Assembly: GCA_002291465.1 (NCBI GenBank)
Contig: CP021238.1
Location: 3,162,001-3,226,000, forward strand
DNA length: 64,000 bases
Origin: Mycobacterium lepraemurium
GTDB lineage: Bacteria > Actinomycetota > Actinomycetes > Mycobacteriales > Mycobacteriaceae
Direction: 5' to 3'
Position numbers and translations under genes: made by a program. The notes under the pieces were generated by a model. The model did no database searches. It worked only from the letters and a program-made list of their open reading frames with translations, and was not told where the DNA came from. Positions 21,557 through 29,779 of this stretch are shown here, piece by piece. Numbering within the stretch: the first letter of the stretch is position 1; each line of letters opens with the position of its first letter.

Positions 21557-22297
21557 TCAGCTCACCGCGGGCTTTCTCACCACGGCGTCGTGAATCGGCT
21601 GGTCAGGGTTCATGGTGATGCCCAGCGTCTCCGCGGTGCCGATGATCACCGCCATCATGATGGTGCTCAGGTGCGCGACGAACTGGTCCCGCGACATCAG
21701 CCGCGGGCTGTCTGGTTCGGGCCCCAGCCACCACTCGGTGGCCGAGGCCGCCGACCCGAAGGCGGCATGGGCGGCCAGTTCGACGGCCGCGTGGTCCAGC
21801 TCCATCTCGCGCAGCTCGTTGTCGAACAGGTCGGCCATGGCCAGGGTGATCTCGCGGCCCTCGTTGAGGATGGTGACCGTCGACTGGGGGGTGCCCGTCG
21901 AGCGCCCCTGTATGAACACCCACAGCACATTGGGATGCTTGTCGACCAGGGTGACGTACTCCTCGACGCTGCGCCGGATCACCTCGCGCGCCGAGTCGGT
22001 CTTCAGGTCGATGGACGGGAAGATCGCCGTCCACAGCATGTCGCGCAGCCGCTCGCCGATGGCCTGGAACAGGTCGGACTTGTCGTGGAAATGCCGGTAG
22101 ATCTTGGGCTTGGCGGTGCCGGCCTCTTCGGCGATCTCGCGCACGGACAGCTCGGGTCCGAGCCGGTCGATAGCGCGAAACGCCGCGTCGACGATCTCGT
22201 TGCGGACCTTCTTGCGGTGCTCGCGCCAGCGTTCGCTGCGCGCATCGACCTTGGCCCCCGGCTTGGTAGCCGAGTGGGGCCTGGCAGGTCGGGGCAT
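21557..22297 (-). CDS. TetR-family regulator, Rv3050c-like
   Basis: From ATG 22297 the product is 246 residues (MPRPARPHSATK). The helix-turn-helix is LSVREIAEEAGTAKPKIYRHFHDKSDLFQAI at about 45-75. The C-terminal domain (EEYVTLVDKHPNVLWVFIQG, HAAFGSAASATEWWLGP) is a KstR2/TetR_C-like ligand pocket. It is upstream of the monooxygenase gene and likely controls it and itself. The open frame extends to 22378 but ATG 22297 gives the family start. Confidence 0.88.
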   Translation of the reverse strand: MPRPARPHSATKPGAKVDARSERWREHRKKVRNEIVDAAFRAIDRLGPELSVREIAEEAGTAKPKIYRHFHDKSDLFQAIGERLRDMLWTAIFPSIDLKTDSAREVIRRSVEEYVTLVDKHPNVLWVFIQGRSTGTPQSTVTILNEGREITLAMADLFDNELREMELDHAAVELAAHAAFGSAASATEWWLGPEPDSPRLMSRDQFVAHLSTIMMAVIIGTAETLGITMNPDQPIHDAVVRKPAVS

Positions 22298-22433
22298 TCT
22301 CACCACGTCAAGCACTGTACCCGGTGGCCGCTTCTGACCTGGGCAGATCGGCGCGTCCGCACCTCGCCGAACGTGCACTGCTTGCGAAAATCGAGCCGAA
22401 AAGTCGCAACAGCTACACGTTCGGCGGGAGGGA

Positions 22434-24599
22434 TCACAGCATGCAGGACACGCAGCCCTCGACCTCGGTGCCCTCCAGCGCCATCTGACGCAACCGGATG
22501 TAGTAGAGCGTCTTGATGCCCTTGCGCCAGGCGTAGATCTGCGCCTTGTTGACGTCGCGGGTGGTAGCGGTGTCCTTGAAGAACAGCGTCAGGCTCAGCC
22601 CCTGGTCGACGTGCTGGGTGGCCGCGGCGTAGGTGTCGATGATCTTCTCGTAGCCGATCTCGTAGGCGTCCTGGTAGTACTCCAGGTTGTCGTTGGTCAT
22701 GTAGGGCGCCGGGTAGTAGACCCGCCCGATCTTGCCCTCCTTGCGGATCTCGACCTTCGACACGATCGGGTGGATCGAGCTCGTCGAGTGGTTAATGTAG
22801 GAGATCGACCCGGTCGGCGGCACCGCCTGCAGGTTCTGGTTGTAGATGCCGTGCGCCTGCACCGACTCCTTCAGCCGCTTCCAATCGTCCTGCGTCGGGA
22901 TGCGGATCCCGGCGTCGGCGAACAGTTGGCGCACCTTCTCGGTCGCCGGCTCCCACACCTGCTCGGTGTACTTGTCGAAGAACTCCCCCGACGCGTACTT
23001 GGAGCGCTCGAAACCCTTGAAGTGCGTGCCGCGTTCGATCGCGATGCGGTTCGACGTGCGCAGCGCGTGATAGAGCACCGCGTAAAAGTAGATGTTGGTG
23101 AAGTCGATGCCCTCTTCGGAGCCGTAGAAGATGCCCTCGCGGGCCAGGTACCCGTGCAGGTTCATCTGCCCGAGCCCGATCGCGTGAGAATCGTTGTTGC
23201 CCTGCTCGATTGAGGGCACCGAGGTGATGTGCGTCTGGTCGCTGACGGCGGTCAGCGCCCGGATGGCCACCTCGATGGTCTGGGCGAAGTCGGGCGAGTC
23301 CATCGTCTTGGCGATGTTCAGCGACCCCAGGTTGCACGAAATGTCCTTGCCCACTTTGGCATACGACAGGTCGTCGTTGAACAACGACGGCGTGGAGACT
23401 TGCAGGATCTCCGAGCACAGGTTGGAGTGGGTGATCTTGCCGTCGATGGGATTGGCCCGGTTCACCGTGTCCTCGAACACGATGTACGGGTAGCCCGACT
23501 CGAACTGCAGCTCGGCCAACGTCTGAAAGAACTCCCGCGCCTTGATCTTGGTCTTGCGGATGCGGGCATCGTCGACCATCTCGTAGTACTTCTCGGTCAC
23601 CGAGATGTCGGCGAACGGCAGCCCGTACACGCGTTCCACGTCGTACGGCGAGAACAGGTACATGTCCTCGTTCTTTTTGGCCAGCTCGAAGGTGATGTCG
23701 GGGATCACCACGCCCAGGCTCAGCGTCTTGATCCGGATCTTCTCGTCGGCGTTCTCCCGCTTGGTGTCCAGGAAGCGGTAGATGTCGGGGTGATGGGCGT
23801 GCAGGTACACCGCGCCGGCCCCCTGGCGCGCCCCGAGCTGGTTGGCGTAGGAGAACGAGTCCTCCAGCAGCTTCATGATGGGGATGACGCCCGAGGACTG
23901 GTTCTCGATGTTCTTGATCGGCGCGCCGTGCTCGCGAATATTGGTCAGCAGCAACGCAACTCCGCCGCCGCGCTTGGACAGCTGCAGCGCGGAGTTGATC
24001 GAACGCCCGATGGACTCCATGTTGTCCTCGATGCGCAGCAGAAAGCAGCTCACCGGCTCGCCGCGCTGCTTCTTGGCGGAGTTCAAAAACGTCGGCGTGG
24101 CCGGCTGGAAGCGGCCCTCGATGATCTCGTCGACCAGCTTCTCGACCAGCCCGGTGTCGCCGGCGGCCAGGGTGAGCGCGACCATCACCACCCGGTCCTC
24201 GAAGCGCTCCAGGTAGCGCTTGCCGTCGAAGGTCTTCAGCGTGTAGGAGGTGTAATACTTGAAGGCACCCAGAAAGGTCGGGAAGCGGAACTTTTTGGCG
24301 TAGGCGCGGTCCAGCAGCGCCTTGACGAAGTTGCGCGAGTACTGGCCGAGAACCTCACGCTCGTAATAGTTTTCGCGGATCAGGTAGTCGAGTTTCTCGT
24401 CCTGATTGTGGAAGAAGACGGTGTTCTGGTTGACGTGCTGCAGAAAATACTGGCGCGCGGCTAGGACGTCCTTGTCGAACTGGATCTTGCCGTCCGCGTC
24501 GTACAGGTTCAGCATCGCGTTCAGTGCATGGTAATCCGTTTCGTTGGGCAAGCCATGAGCGCCGGCGGTTACAGGCTCTGCAGCGACGGTTGGTGACAC
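22434..24599 (-). CDS. nrdE: Class Ib ribonucleotide reductase large subunit
   Basis: The 721-residue catalytic subunit reduces ribonucleoside diphosphates. Seen are [18 protein letters not shown] (first active-site Cys), the catalytic Asn-Leu-Cys-Ser-Glu (SNLCSEIL), the second redox Cys in [13 protein letters not shown], the radical-transfer Tyr pair region [20 protein letters not shown] and the C-terminal swinging-arm pair GCVSCML. There is no N-terminal ATP cone, as expected for class Ib. GTG 24599 has a GGAAGGAA site; TTG 24614 is an alternative. The start overlaps nrdI by about 31 bp. Confidence 0.96.
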   Translation of the reverse strand: MSPTVAAEPVTAGAHGLPNETDYHALNAMLNLYDADGKIQFDKDVLAARQYFLQHVNQNTVFFHNQDEKLDYLIRENYYEREVLGQYSRNFVKALLDRAYAKKFRFPTFLGAFKYYTSYTLKTFDGKRYLERFEDRVVMVALTLAAGDTGLVEKLVDEIIEGRFQPATPTFLNSAKKQRGEPVSCFLLRIEDNMESIGRSINSALQLSKRGGGVALLLTNIREHGAPIKNIENQSSGVIPIMKLLEDSFSYANQLGARQGAGAVYLHAHHPDIYRFLDTKRENADEKIRIKTLSLGVVIPDITFELAKKNEDMYLFSPYDVERVYGLPFADISVTEKYYEMVDDARIRKTKIKAREFFQTLAELQFESGYPYIVFEDTVNRANPIDGKITHSNLCSEILQVSTPSLFNDDLSYAKVGKDISCNLGSLNIAKTMDSPDFAQTIEVAIRALTAVSDQTHITSVPSIEQGNNDSHAIGLGQMNLHGYLAREGIFYGSEEGIDFTNIYFYAVLYHALRTSNRIAIERGTHFKGFERSKYASGEFFDKYTEQVWEPATEKVRQLFADAGIRIPTQDDWKRLKESVQAHGIYNQNLQAVPPTGSISYINHSTSSIHPIVSKVEIRKEGKIGRVYYPAPYMTNDNLEYYQDAYEIGYEKIIDTYAAATQHVDQGLSLTLFFKDTATTRDVNKAQIYAWRKGIKTLYYIRLRQMALEGTEVEGCVSCML

Positions 24600-25021
24600 G
24601 TCTGTTCCTTCCAAAATTCAGCTAAGCCCGCTCGGACGGCGTCCACGTCGTCCTGGGCTCCCATCAGTTCGAAGCGGTAGAGGTACGGAACGCCGCACTT
24701 GCGCGAGACCACGTTTCCCGCGTAGGCGAATTCGGCGCCGAAGTTGTTGTTGCCCGCGGCGATGACGCCGCGGATCAACGAACAGTTGTGCTCATTGTTC
24801 AAAAAGGCGATGACCTGTTTGGGGACATAGCCCCCGGCGTTGAGGTCGGGAGTGGCCCGCCCGCCGCCGTAGGTGGGCAGCAGCAGGACGTACGGGTGGT
24901 CCACCTCGATCCGTCCGTGCAGCGGTATCCGGATGGCCGGGATGCCCAGCTTCTGCACGAAGCGGTGGGTGTTCTCCGAGACCGAGGAGAAATAGACCAG
25001 GTTGCGTTCCGTGCTGTCCAT
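24569..25021 (-). CDS. nrdI: NrdI flavodoxin for ribonucleotide reductase
   Basis: The 150-residue flavodoxin-like protein supplies oxidant to build the manganese-tyrosyl radical in NrdF. The FMN phosphate loop is [24 protein letters not shown] and [16 protein letters not shown] are the other FMN loops. It sits between nrdH (43 bp upstream) and nrdE (overlapping), the standard nrdHIE operon. Confidence 0.95.
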   Translation of the reverse strand: MDSTERNLVYFSSVSENTHRFVQKLGIPAIRIPLHGRIEVDHPYVLLLPTYGGGRATPDLNAGGYVPKQVIAFLNNEHNCSLIRGVIAAGNNNFGAEFAYAGNVVSRKCGVPYLYRFELMGAQDDVDAVRAGLAEFWKEQTCHQPSLQSL

Positions 25022-25063
25022 GGCAGCGCAACCCCCTTACCTGACGTCTTGCCGCTCTGTTGC

Positions 25064-25303
25064 CTAAGCGCTCAGTTCCGCCCCGGCCAGCGCCTTGATC
25101 CGATCGGGCCGGAAACCCGACCAGTGGTCGCTTCCGGCCACCACGACGGGAGCCTGCAGGTATCCCAGCGCCATCACGTAGTCACGCGCCTCGGGGTCAA
25201 GCGTGATGTCGACCTTCTCGTAGGCGATGCCGTGCTTGTCTAGCGCCTTGTAGGTGGCGCTGCACTGCACGCATGCCGGCTTGGTGTACACGGTGATGGT
25301 CAT
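25064..25303 (-). CDS. nrdH: NrdH redoxin
   Basis: The 79-residue glutaredoxin-like protein gives electrons to NrdE. The redox pair is Cys 11-Val-Gln-Cys 14, and the NrdH-specific WSGFRPD motif is at about 61-67, pointing to reduction by thioredoxin reductase. It is the first gene of nrdHIE. NrdR-type boxes lie about 215-262 bp upstream, implying a long leader. Confidence 0.95.
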   Translation of the reverse strand: MTITVYTKPACVQCSATYKALDKHGIAYEKVDITLDPEARDYVMALGYLQAPVVVAGSDHWSGFRPDRIKALAGAELSA

Positions 25304-25517
25304 CGCATGCCGCTCCTTCGCGGAAGAGGGGAACCCAACGGACTGGCAACTACTTTTGGACTGCTTGTTTGCTACCTTCAGCGATCCGGCAGGCCCCCGG
25401 ATTCCCGTCCTGCGGCGGTCGGGTGCCGAAGACCTGTCTTCGACAACTCGGCGCCTATTTCGGAGGCTCCGCCGCGCCCGCGGGGCTCGGTGGTCCTGGG
25501 ATCTGCCGGTGCTCGAA

Positions 25518-25565
25518 ACACTACACCTAGTGGCTCACTAGATGTCGAGATACAAGAACTTCTGA
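25518..25565 (-). promoter_or_regulatory. Pair of NrdR-type boxes upstream of nrdHIE
   Basis: The first box at 25518-25533 reads ACACTACACCTAGTGG, a close match to ACACwATATATwGTGT. A weaker copy at 25550-25565 reads ATACAAGAACTTCTGA. They start 32 bp apart, identical to the nrdF2 pair, and each resembles the corresponding nrdF2 box (ACACTAC..CTAG and ACAAGAA.TT). This supports shared NrdR control of both operons. Confidence 0.72.
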
Positions 25566-25742
25566 ATAACAATTTTGAAATTCCCTGGTCGTAAGGCCTG
25601 TGTCGGACAAATTCGGACACCCGCCCCGGCGTGTCGCAGATCACACGCAGGGGGACGACGTCTCTGCCCATCGGTATAGCAGCGGGCACCGACAAGGCCC
25701 GGATCACGCCGCGAACCGCGCCGGGCCCACCCACAGCCAGCA

Positions 25743-25768
25743 AAGCCGCCAGCCGAAGCTGGCGGCTT
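25743..25768 (-). terminator. Hairpin with UUCG loop, probable terminator
   Basis: A perfect 10-bp stem (AAGCCGCCAG / CTGGCGGCTT) encloses a 6-base loop. Read leftward, the loop is CTTCGG, giving an extra-stable UUCG tetraloop closed by C-G. It lies 63 bp after the end of the leftward FMN-reductase remnant and is followed only by a very short T run, which is usual for mycobacterial terminators. Confidence 0.6.
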
Positions 25769-25830
25769 CTGCCACGCCGGTGTCACAACCGCGCTGGTCG
25801 CCCGGTGACCGGGTTGTCGATTTCCGCCAA

Positions 25831-26384
25831 TCAGCCGACCTCGGCGGCCAGCTTGCCGACCACGTCGCGCACATTCGCCGACAGTTCGGCATGCGCGGCG
25901 GGCACCTTGCCGGCCAGCGTCTTGAACGGCACGGACAGCTTGATCGACTCAACCACCCGCGCTCCGGCGATCCCGAAGGACTTGCGGGTCTCGTCGTGCG
26001 CCCACACTCCCCCCGTACTGGCCGAAGGATCCCCCGATGACGGCCAGCGGCTTGCCCTTCAGCGCGCCGTCGCCGAACGGGCGGGGCAGCCAGTCGATCG
26101 CGTTCTTGATGACCGCCGGGATGCTGCCGTTGTATTCGGGGGTGACCACCAGCGGCGTCGGCGTCGGCCGCCGCGGCGCGCAGCGCGGCCACCGGGGCCA
26201 GCGGCGGCGCGTCGCTGGTCATCGCGTCGTCGATCTCCTCGTTGTAGAACGGCAGCTCGCCGAGTCCCTCGAAGACGGTGACGACGACGTCCTCGCCGGC
26301 GACAACGCTCGCCAGCTCCGCGATCTGGCGGTTGATCGACGCCGAGCGCAGGCTTCCCACTAATGCCAAGATTTTGATTGCCAC
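25831..26384 (-). pseudogene. NADPH-dependent FMN reductase-like protein, two frameshifts
   Basis: The pieces read, in order: IKILALVGSLRSASINRQIAEL from GTG 26384 with EGLGELPFYNEEID; then, after a shift near 26155, VTPEYNGSIPAVIKNAIDWL and KPLAVIGGSFGQYGG; then, after a shift in a run of six C at about 26010, VWAHDETRKSFGIAGARVVE to LAAEVG and TGA 25831-25833. Put together this is a normal 184-residue NAD(P)H:FMN/quinone reductase like Rv3054c. Both lesions are single-base. It is divergent from the TetR gene that follows. Confidence 0.82.
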
Positions 26385-26477
26385 GATTCGCCAGTTCCCT
26401 TCGGTCGTTGGTGTCCATCCTCGCACGGGCCAACCGGACTGGGGTCCGTCTTATTCCGGCAACGTTAAAGTGCAGGA

Positions 26478-27092
26478 GTGAGCGGTGTCGAGCAGCGGGG
26501 CCAACTGCGGTTCTGCGATCCCCGGGTTCCCGCGCCGGAACGCGGCGACGCCGCCCGCAATCGCGCACTCCTGCTGGACGCGGCTCGCCGCCTCGTCGCC
26601 GAGCGCGGGGCCGACGCCGTCACGATGAACGACGTCGCCGCGGCCGCCGGCGTCGGCAAGGGCACGTTGTTCCGCCGGTTCGGCAGCCGGGCAGGTCTGA
26701 TGATGGTGCTGCTGGACGAGGACGAACGAGCCATCCAGCAGGCGTTTCTGTTCGGTCCGCCGCCGCTGGGGCCCGACGCGCCGCCGCTGGATCGGCTGGT
26801 GGCCTTCGGCCGGGAGCGGTCGCGCTTCGCCCACACCCACCACGCGCTGTTGTCGGCGGTCAACCGCGACCCACAGACCCGCTACGGCCCGCCGTCCGCC
26901 GTGCTGCGCCGCCACGTGCGGGTGCTGCTGGCCGCGGCGCACACCACCGGCGACCTCGATGCCCAGGCCGACGCGCTGCTGGCGCTGCTCGACGCTGACT
27001 ATGTGCACCATCAGCTCAACGACCACGGCCACACCCTGCAGACGTGGGGCGACGCGTGGGAAAGCCTGGCGCGCAAGCTGTGCGGTAAGTGA
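26478..27092 (+). CDS. TetR-family regulator, Rv3055-like
   Basis: The 204-residue regulator has a helix-turn-helix VTMNDVAAAAGVGKGTLFRRFGSRAGLMM at about 47-76 and a helical ligand domain. GTG 26478 is the start. It is divergent from the broken FMN reductase gene (93-bp gap), which it may have controlled, and its stop shares one base with the dinP start (TGATG), so dinP translation was coupled to it. It remains intact while both likely targets are broken. Confidence 0.87.
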   Translation: MSGVEQRGQLRFCDPRVPAPERGDAARNRALLLDAARRLVAERGADAVTMNDVAAAAGVGKGTLFRRFGSRAGLMMVLLDEDERAIQQAFLFGPPPLGPDAPPLDRLVAFGRERSRFAHTHHALLSAVNRDPQTRYGPPSAVLRRHVRVLLAAAHTTGDLDAQADALLALLDADYVHHQLNDHGHTLQTWGDAWESLARKLCGK

Positions 27093-28129
27093 TGAGCCCC
27101 CGCTGGGTGCTGCACGTCGACCTCGACCAGTTCCTGGCGTCGGTCGAGTTGCGGCGCCGTCCCGAACTGGCCGGCCTGCCCGTCATCGTCGGCGGCAACG
27201 GCGACCCGAACGAACCGCGCAAGGTCGTCACCTGCGCCTCCTATGAGGCACGCGAATTCGGCGTCCGCGCGGGCATGCCGCTGCGCGCCGCCGCCCGCCG
27301 CTGCCCCCCAGACTCGGGGGTGACGTTCCTGCCGTCCGACCCGGCCGCCTACGACGCCGCGTCCGACCAGGTGATGGGGCTGCTGCGCGACCTCGGGCAT
27401 CCGGTGGAGGTGTGGGGCTGGGACGAGGCCTACCTCGCGGTGACGGCGACGGACCCGATAGGGGTCGCCGAACAGATCCGCGGCGTCATCTCCTCGGAAA
27501 CCGGCCTGTCCTGTTCGGTCGGCATCAGCGACAACAAGCAGCGCGCCAAGATCGCCACCGGGTTTGCCAAACCCGACGGCGTCTTCGCGCTCACCGACGC
27601 GAACTGGATGGCGCTGATGGCCGACCATCCGGTCGACGCGCTGTGGGTATGGGGCCCAAGACCGCGAAAAAGCTTGCGGATCTTCAGATTACGACGGTGT
27701 GGCAACTGGCCCACAGTGACGCAGAACTGTTGACGGCCACCTTCGGGCCGCGCAACGGGTTGTGGCTGCTGCTCGCCAAGGGTGGCGGCGACGACCATGT
27801 CAGCGCGCAACCATGGGTGCCGCGCTCGCAGCCACGTCGTCACGTTTCCCCGGGACCTCACCGATCGCGCCGAAATGGAAACGGCGGTAACGGATTTGGC
27901 CGATCAGGCGGTGGCGGAGGTGCTGGCGGCGAGCCGGGTGGTGACCCGGGTCGCGGTGACCGTGCGCACCGCCACCTTCTACACCCGCACCAAGATTCGC
28001 AAGCTCGACGCGCCCAGCACCGATCGCGACGTCATCGCGGCCGCAGCGCTGCGCGTGCTGGATCTATTCGAGCTCAACCGGCCGGTCCGGTTGCTCGGGG
28101 TGCGTCTTGAGCTGGTCATGCCGGACTAG
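27092..28129 (+). pseudogene. dinP: DNA polymerase IV (Y-family), two frameshifts
   Basis: The N-terminal palm and fingers are intact: WVLHVDLDQFLASVELRRRPEL, catalytic Asp-Glu in VEVWGWDEAYLAVTAT, and CSVGISDNKQRAKIATGFAK. At about 27645 a G is missing (VDALWVWGPRPRKS should be VDALWGVGPKTAKK), shifting the helix-hairpin-helix thumb (KTAKKLADLQITTVWQLAHS). A second shift at about 27825 precedes the little-finger domain (SHVVTFPRDLTDRAEMETAV to LELVMPD). Full length would be about 346 residues, as in Rv3056. Without thumb and little finger no translesion polymerase is expected. Confidence 0.85.
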
Positions 28130-28996
28130 CGTCGCCGGGGCGGGACGCAGCGCGCGGGTGAAGATCACGTTCACCTGGCGCATCACCACGCTGTAGGGCC
28201 ACCACGCCAGCCTCTTGAACGCGTACAACGCCCGGATGTCGGGCGAGGTGTAGATCAGGTACCGGTTCCGGGCCACCCCGGCCAGGATCATGTCGGCGGC
28301 CTTTTCCGGCGACACCGCATGGCCGGCGAACCGCCGCACCCAGCGGGCGAGGTCGGGGTCGTCGCGGTCCACGCCGGCGATCTCCACCGTGTTCACCAGC
28401 GGGGTGTTCACCGCGCCGGGCACCACCACCGACACCCCGATGCGGTGCCGGGCCAGGTCGAAGCGCAGCACCTCCGACAGCCCCCGCAGCCCGTACTTGC
28501 TGGCGCTGTAGGCGGCGTGCCAGGGCAGCGCGACCAGCCCGGCCGCCGAGGACACGTTGGCCAGATGCCCACCGCGCCCGGCGGCCACCATGGGCGGGAC
28601 GAACGTCTCGATGACGTGAATCGGACCCATCAGGTTGATGGCGATCATCTTGCGCCACTGTTCGTGGGTGAGCCGGTCGACGGTGCCCCAGGCCGACACG
28701 CCGGCGATGTTGAGCACCACGTCCATCGGCGGGTGGGCGGCATGGATGTCGGCGGCGAAGGAGGCCACCTGGTCGTAGTCGGCGATGTCGAGGGCGCGAT
28801 GCTCGGGGACCGACGCGCCCAGGGCGCGGGCGTCCTCGACCGTGAGCCGCAGGCCATCGCCGTCCCGGTCGGTCACATAGAGCTCGGCGCCGTGGGCGGC
28901 GAGCCGCAGTGCCGTGGCGCGGCCGATGCCGCTGGCCGCGCCGGTGACCAAACACCGCTTTCCCGCGAAATACCGCCCGGATGCCTTCTGCGCCAT
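28064..28996 (-). CDS. Short-chain dehydrogenase/reductase, Rv3057c-like
   Basis: The 310-residue SDR has the cofactor loop VTGAASGIGRATALRLA, NIAGVSAWG, the catalytic Ser in NVSSAAGLVAL and Tyr-x3-Lys in YSASKYGL. The final 25-odd residues (after FTRALRPAPATL) read back through the 3' end of dinP on the other strand, making the protein about 20 residues longer than I recall for Rv3057c (287). A lost stop codon would explain this. Substrate unknown. It is followed upstream by a TetR gene in the same direction. Confidence 0.87.
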   Translation of the reverse strand: MAQKASGRYFAGKRCLVTGAASGIGRATALRLAAHGAELYVTDRDGDGLRLTVEDARALGASVPEHRALDIADYDQVASFAADIHAAHPPMDVVLNIAGVSAWGTVDRLTHEQWRKMIAINLMGPIHVIETFVPPMVAAGRGGHLANVSSAAGLVALPWHAAYSASKYGLRGLSEVLRFDLARHRIGVSVVVPGAVNTPLVNTVEIAGVDRDDPDLARWVRRFAGHAVSPEKAADMILAGVARNRYLIYTSPDIRALYAFKRLAWWPYSVVMRQVNVIFTRALRPAPATLVRHDQLKTHPEQPDRPVELE

Positions 28997-29027
28997 GGCG
29001 GTGACGATACCGGCGGTAACACCCGCG

Positions 29028-29663
29028 CTAGGGACGGCCGGCCCACAGCGCGTGCAGCCACAACTGCTCGAGCGCCGCCACCCGGCGGTCGCGATCGCTG
29101 TCCGGCCCGGTCAGCACCGGGTCGCCGGTCAGCATCAGCGCGGTGGTGCCTGCCAGGGTGCGGATCAGCGTCGGCAGGTCGTCGCTGATCGGCCTGACCG
29201 TCCCGGCCTTCATCTCGGCCTCGACGATGCCGACGATCTGGGCCAGCACCACCTCGAACTGCCGGTCCATCAGGTTGCGGATCTCGACGTCGGTGTGGCG
29301 GGCCTCGTTGCAGGCGGTCATCACCGGGTCGTTGTGCGCGTAGACGGCCGCGGCGCTGCCGACCATCCGCTTGGCGAACTGCTCGGGCGACTCGCCCGGC
29401 TGGCGCGGGGCGAAGTACTGGGTGAGTTCCTCGAGCTCCTCGGTGGCCTCGGCCATCAGCTGCGCCAGCACCGCGTACTTGGAGTCGAAATAGAAGTAGA
29501 AGCCGGATCGGGCCACCCCGGCGCGCAGGCTGATGGTGCTGACCGACAGCTCGGCGAACGGCTTTTCCTGCAGCAGTTCACGCACCGCGGCCAGGATCGC
29601 CTGGCGTTGTTTGTCGCCTCGCCGTCGCGCGCCCGGCTCCGGATTGGCGGGGTGGCTGGTCAC
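29028..29663 (-). CDS. TetR-family regulator, Rv3058c-like
   Basis: From GTG 29663 the product is 211 residues. The helix-turn-helix is LSVSTISLRAGVARSGFYFYFDSKYAVLAQLM, typical of EthR-like regulators (GVARSGFYFYF). The C-terminal domain resembles TetR_C of EthR. The gene diverges from cyp136 and a perfect 22-bp palindrome lies 33 bp from its start, so it most likely represses itself and cyp136. Confidence 0.88.
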   Translation of the reverse strand: MTSHPANPEPGARRRGDKQRQAILAAVRELLQEKPFAELSVSTISLRAGVARSGFYFYFDSKYAVLAQLMAEATEELEELTQYFAPRQPGESPEQFAKRMVGSAAAVYAHNDPVMTACNEARHTDVEIRNLMDRQFEVVLAQIVGIVEAEMKAGTVRPISDDLPTLIRTLAGTTALMLTGDPVLTGPDSDRDRRVAALEQLWLHALWAGRP

Positions 29664-29695
29664 TCCCCGACCTTGCACCACGCCGCACAAAAAGC

Positions 29696-29717
29696 AAACT
29701 TGACAGCAGTCAAGTTT
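29696..29717. promoter_or_regulatory. Palindromic operator between the TetR gene and cyp136
   Basis: AAACTTGAC and GTCAAGTTT form a perfect 9-bp inverted repeat around AGCA. It lies in the 116-bp divergent gap, 33 bp from the TetR start and 63 bp from the cyp136 start. Length and symmetry fit a TetR dimer site. Confidence 0.68.
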
Positions 29718-29779
29718 TTCGGAGAAGGTTAGGAATCAGTGACCGCTTTCACCCCGGAAGGGCACGCGAAGGAGCGTCA

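Larger units (their letters stand above)
25304..25830. other. Intergenic region with nrdH control sequences and a terminator
   Basis: This 527-bp gap between nrdH and the FMN-reductase remnant holds no gene I can support. Its notable contents are the NrdR box pair at 25518-25565 and the hairpin at 25743-25768. The stretch near 25340-25570 is less GC-rich than its surroundings. Small open frames here are overlaps of low-information text and show no family pattern. Confidence 0.6.

Noticed and set aside
29700..29735. TTGACA as a -35 element for cyp136
   Set aside because: No -10-like hexamer at the right distance; the bases are better explained as part of the palindrome.
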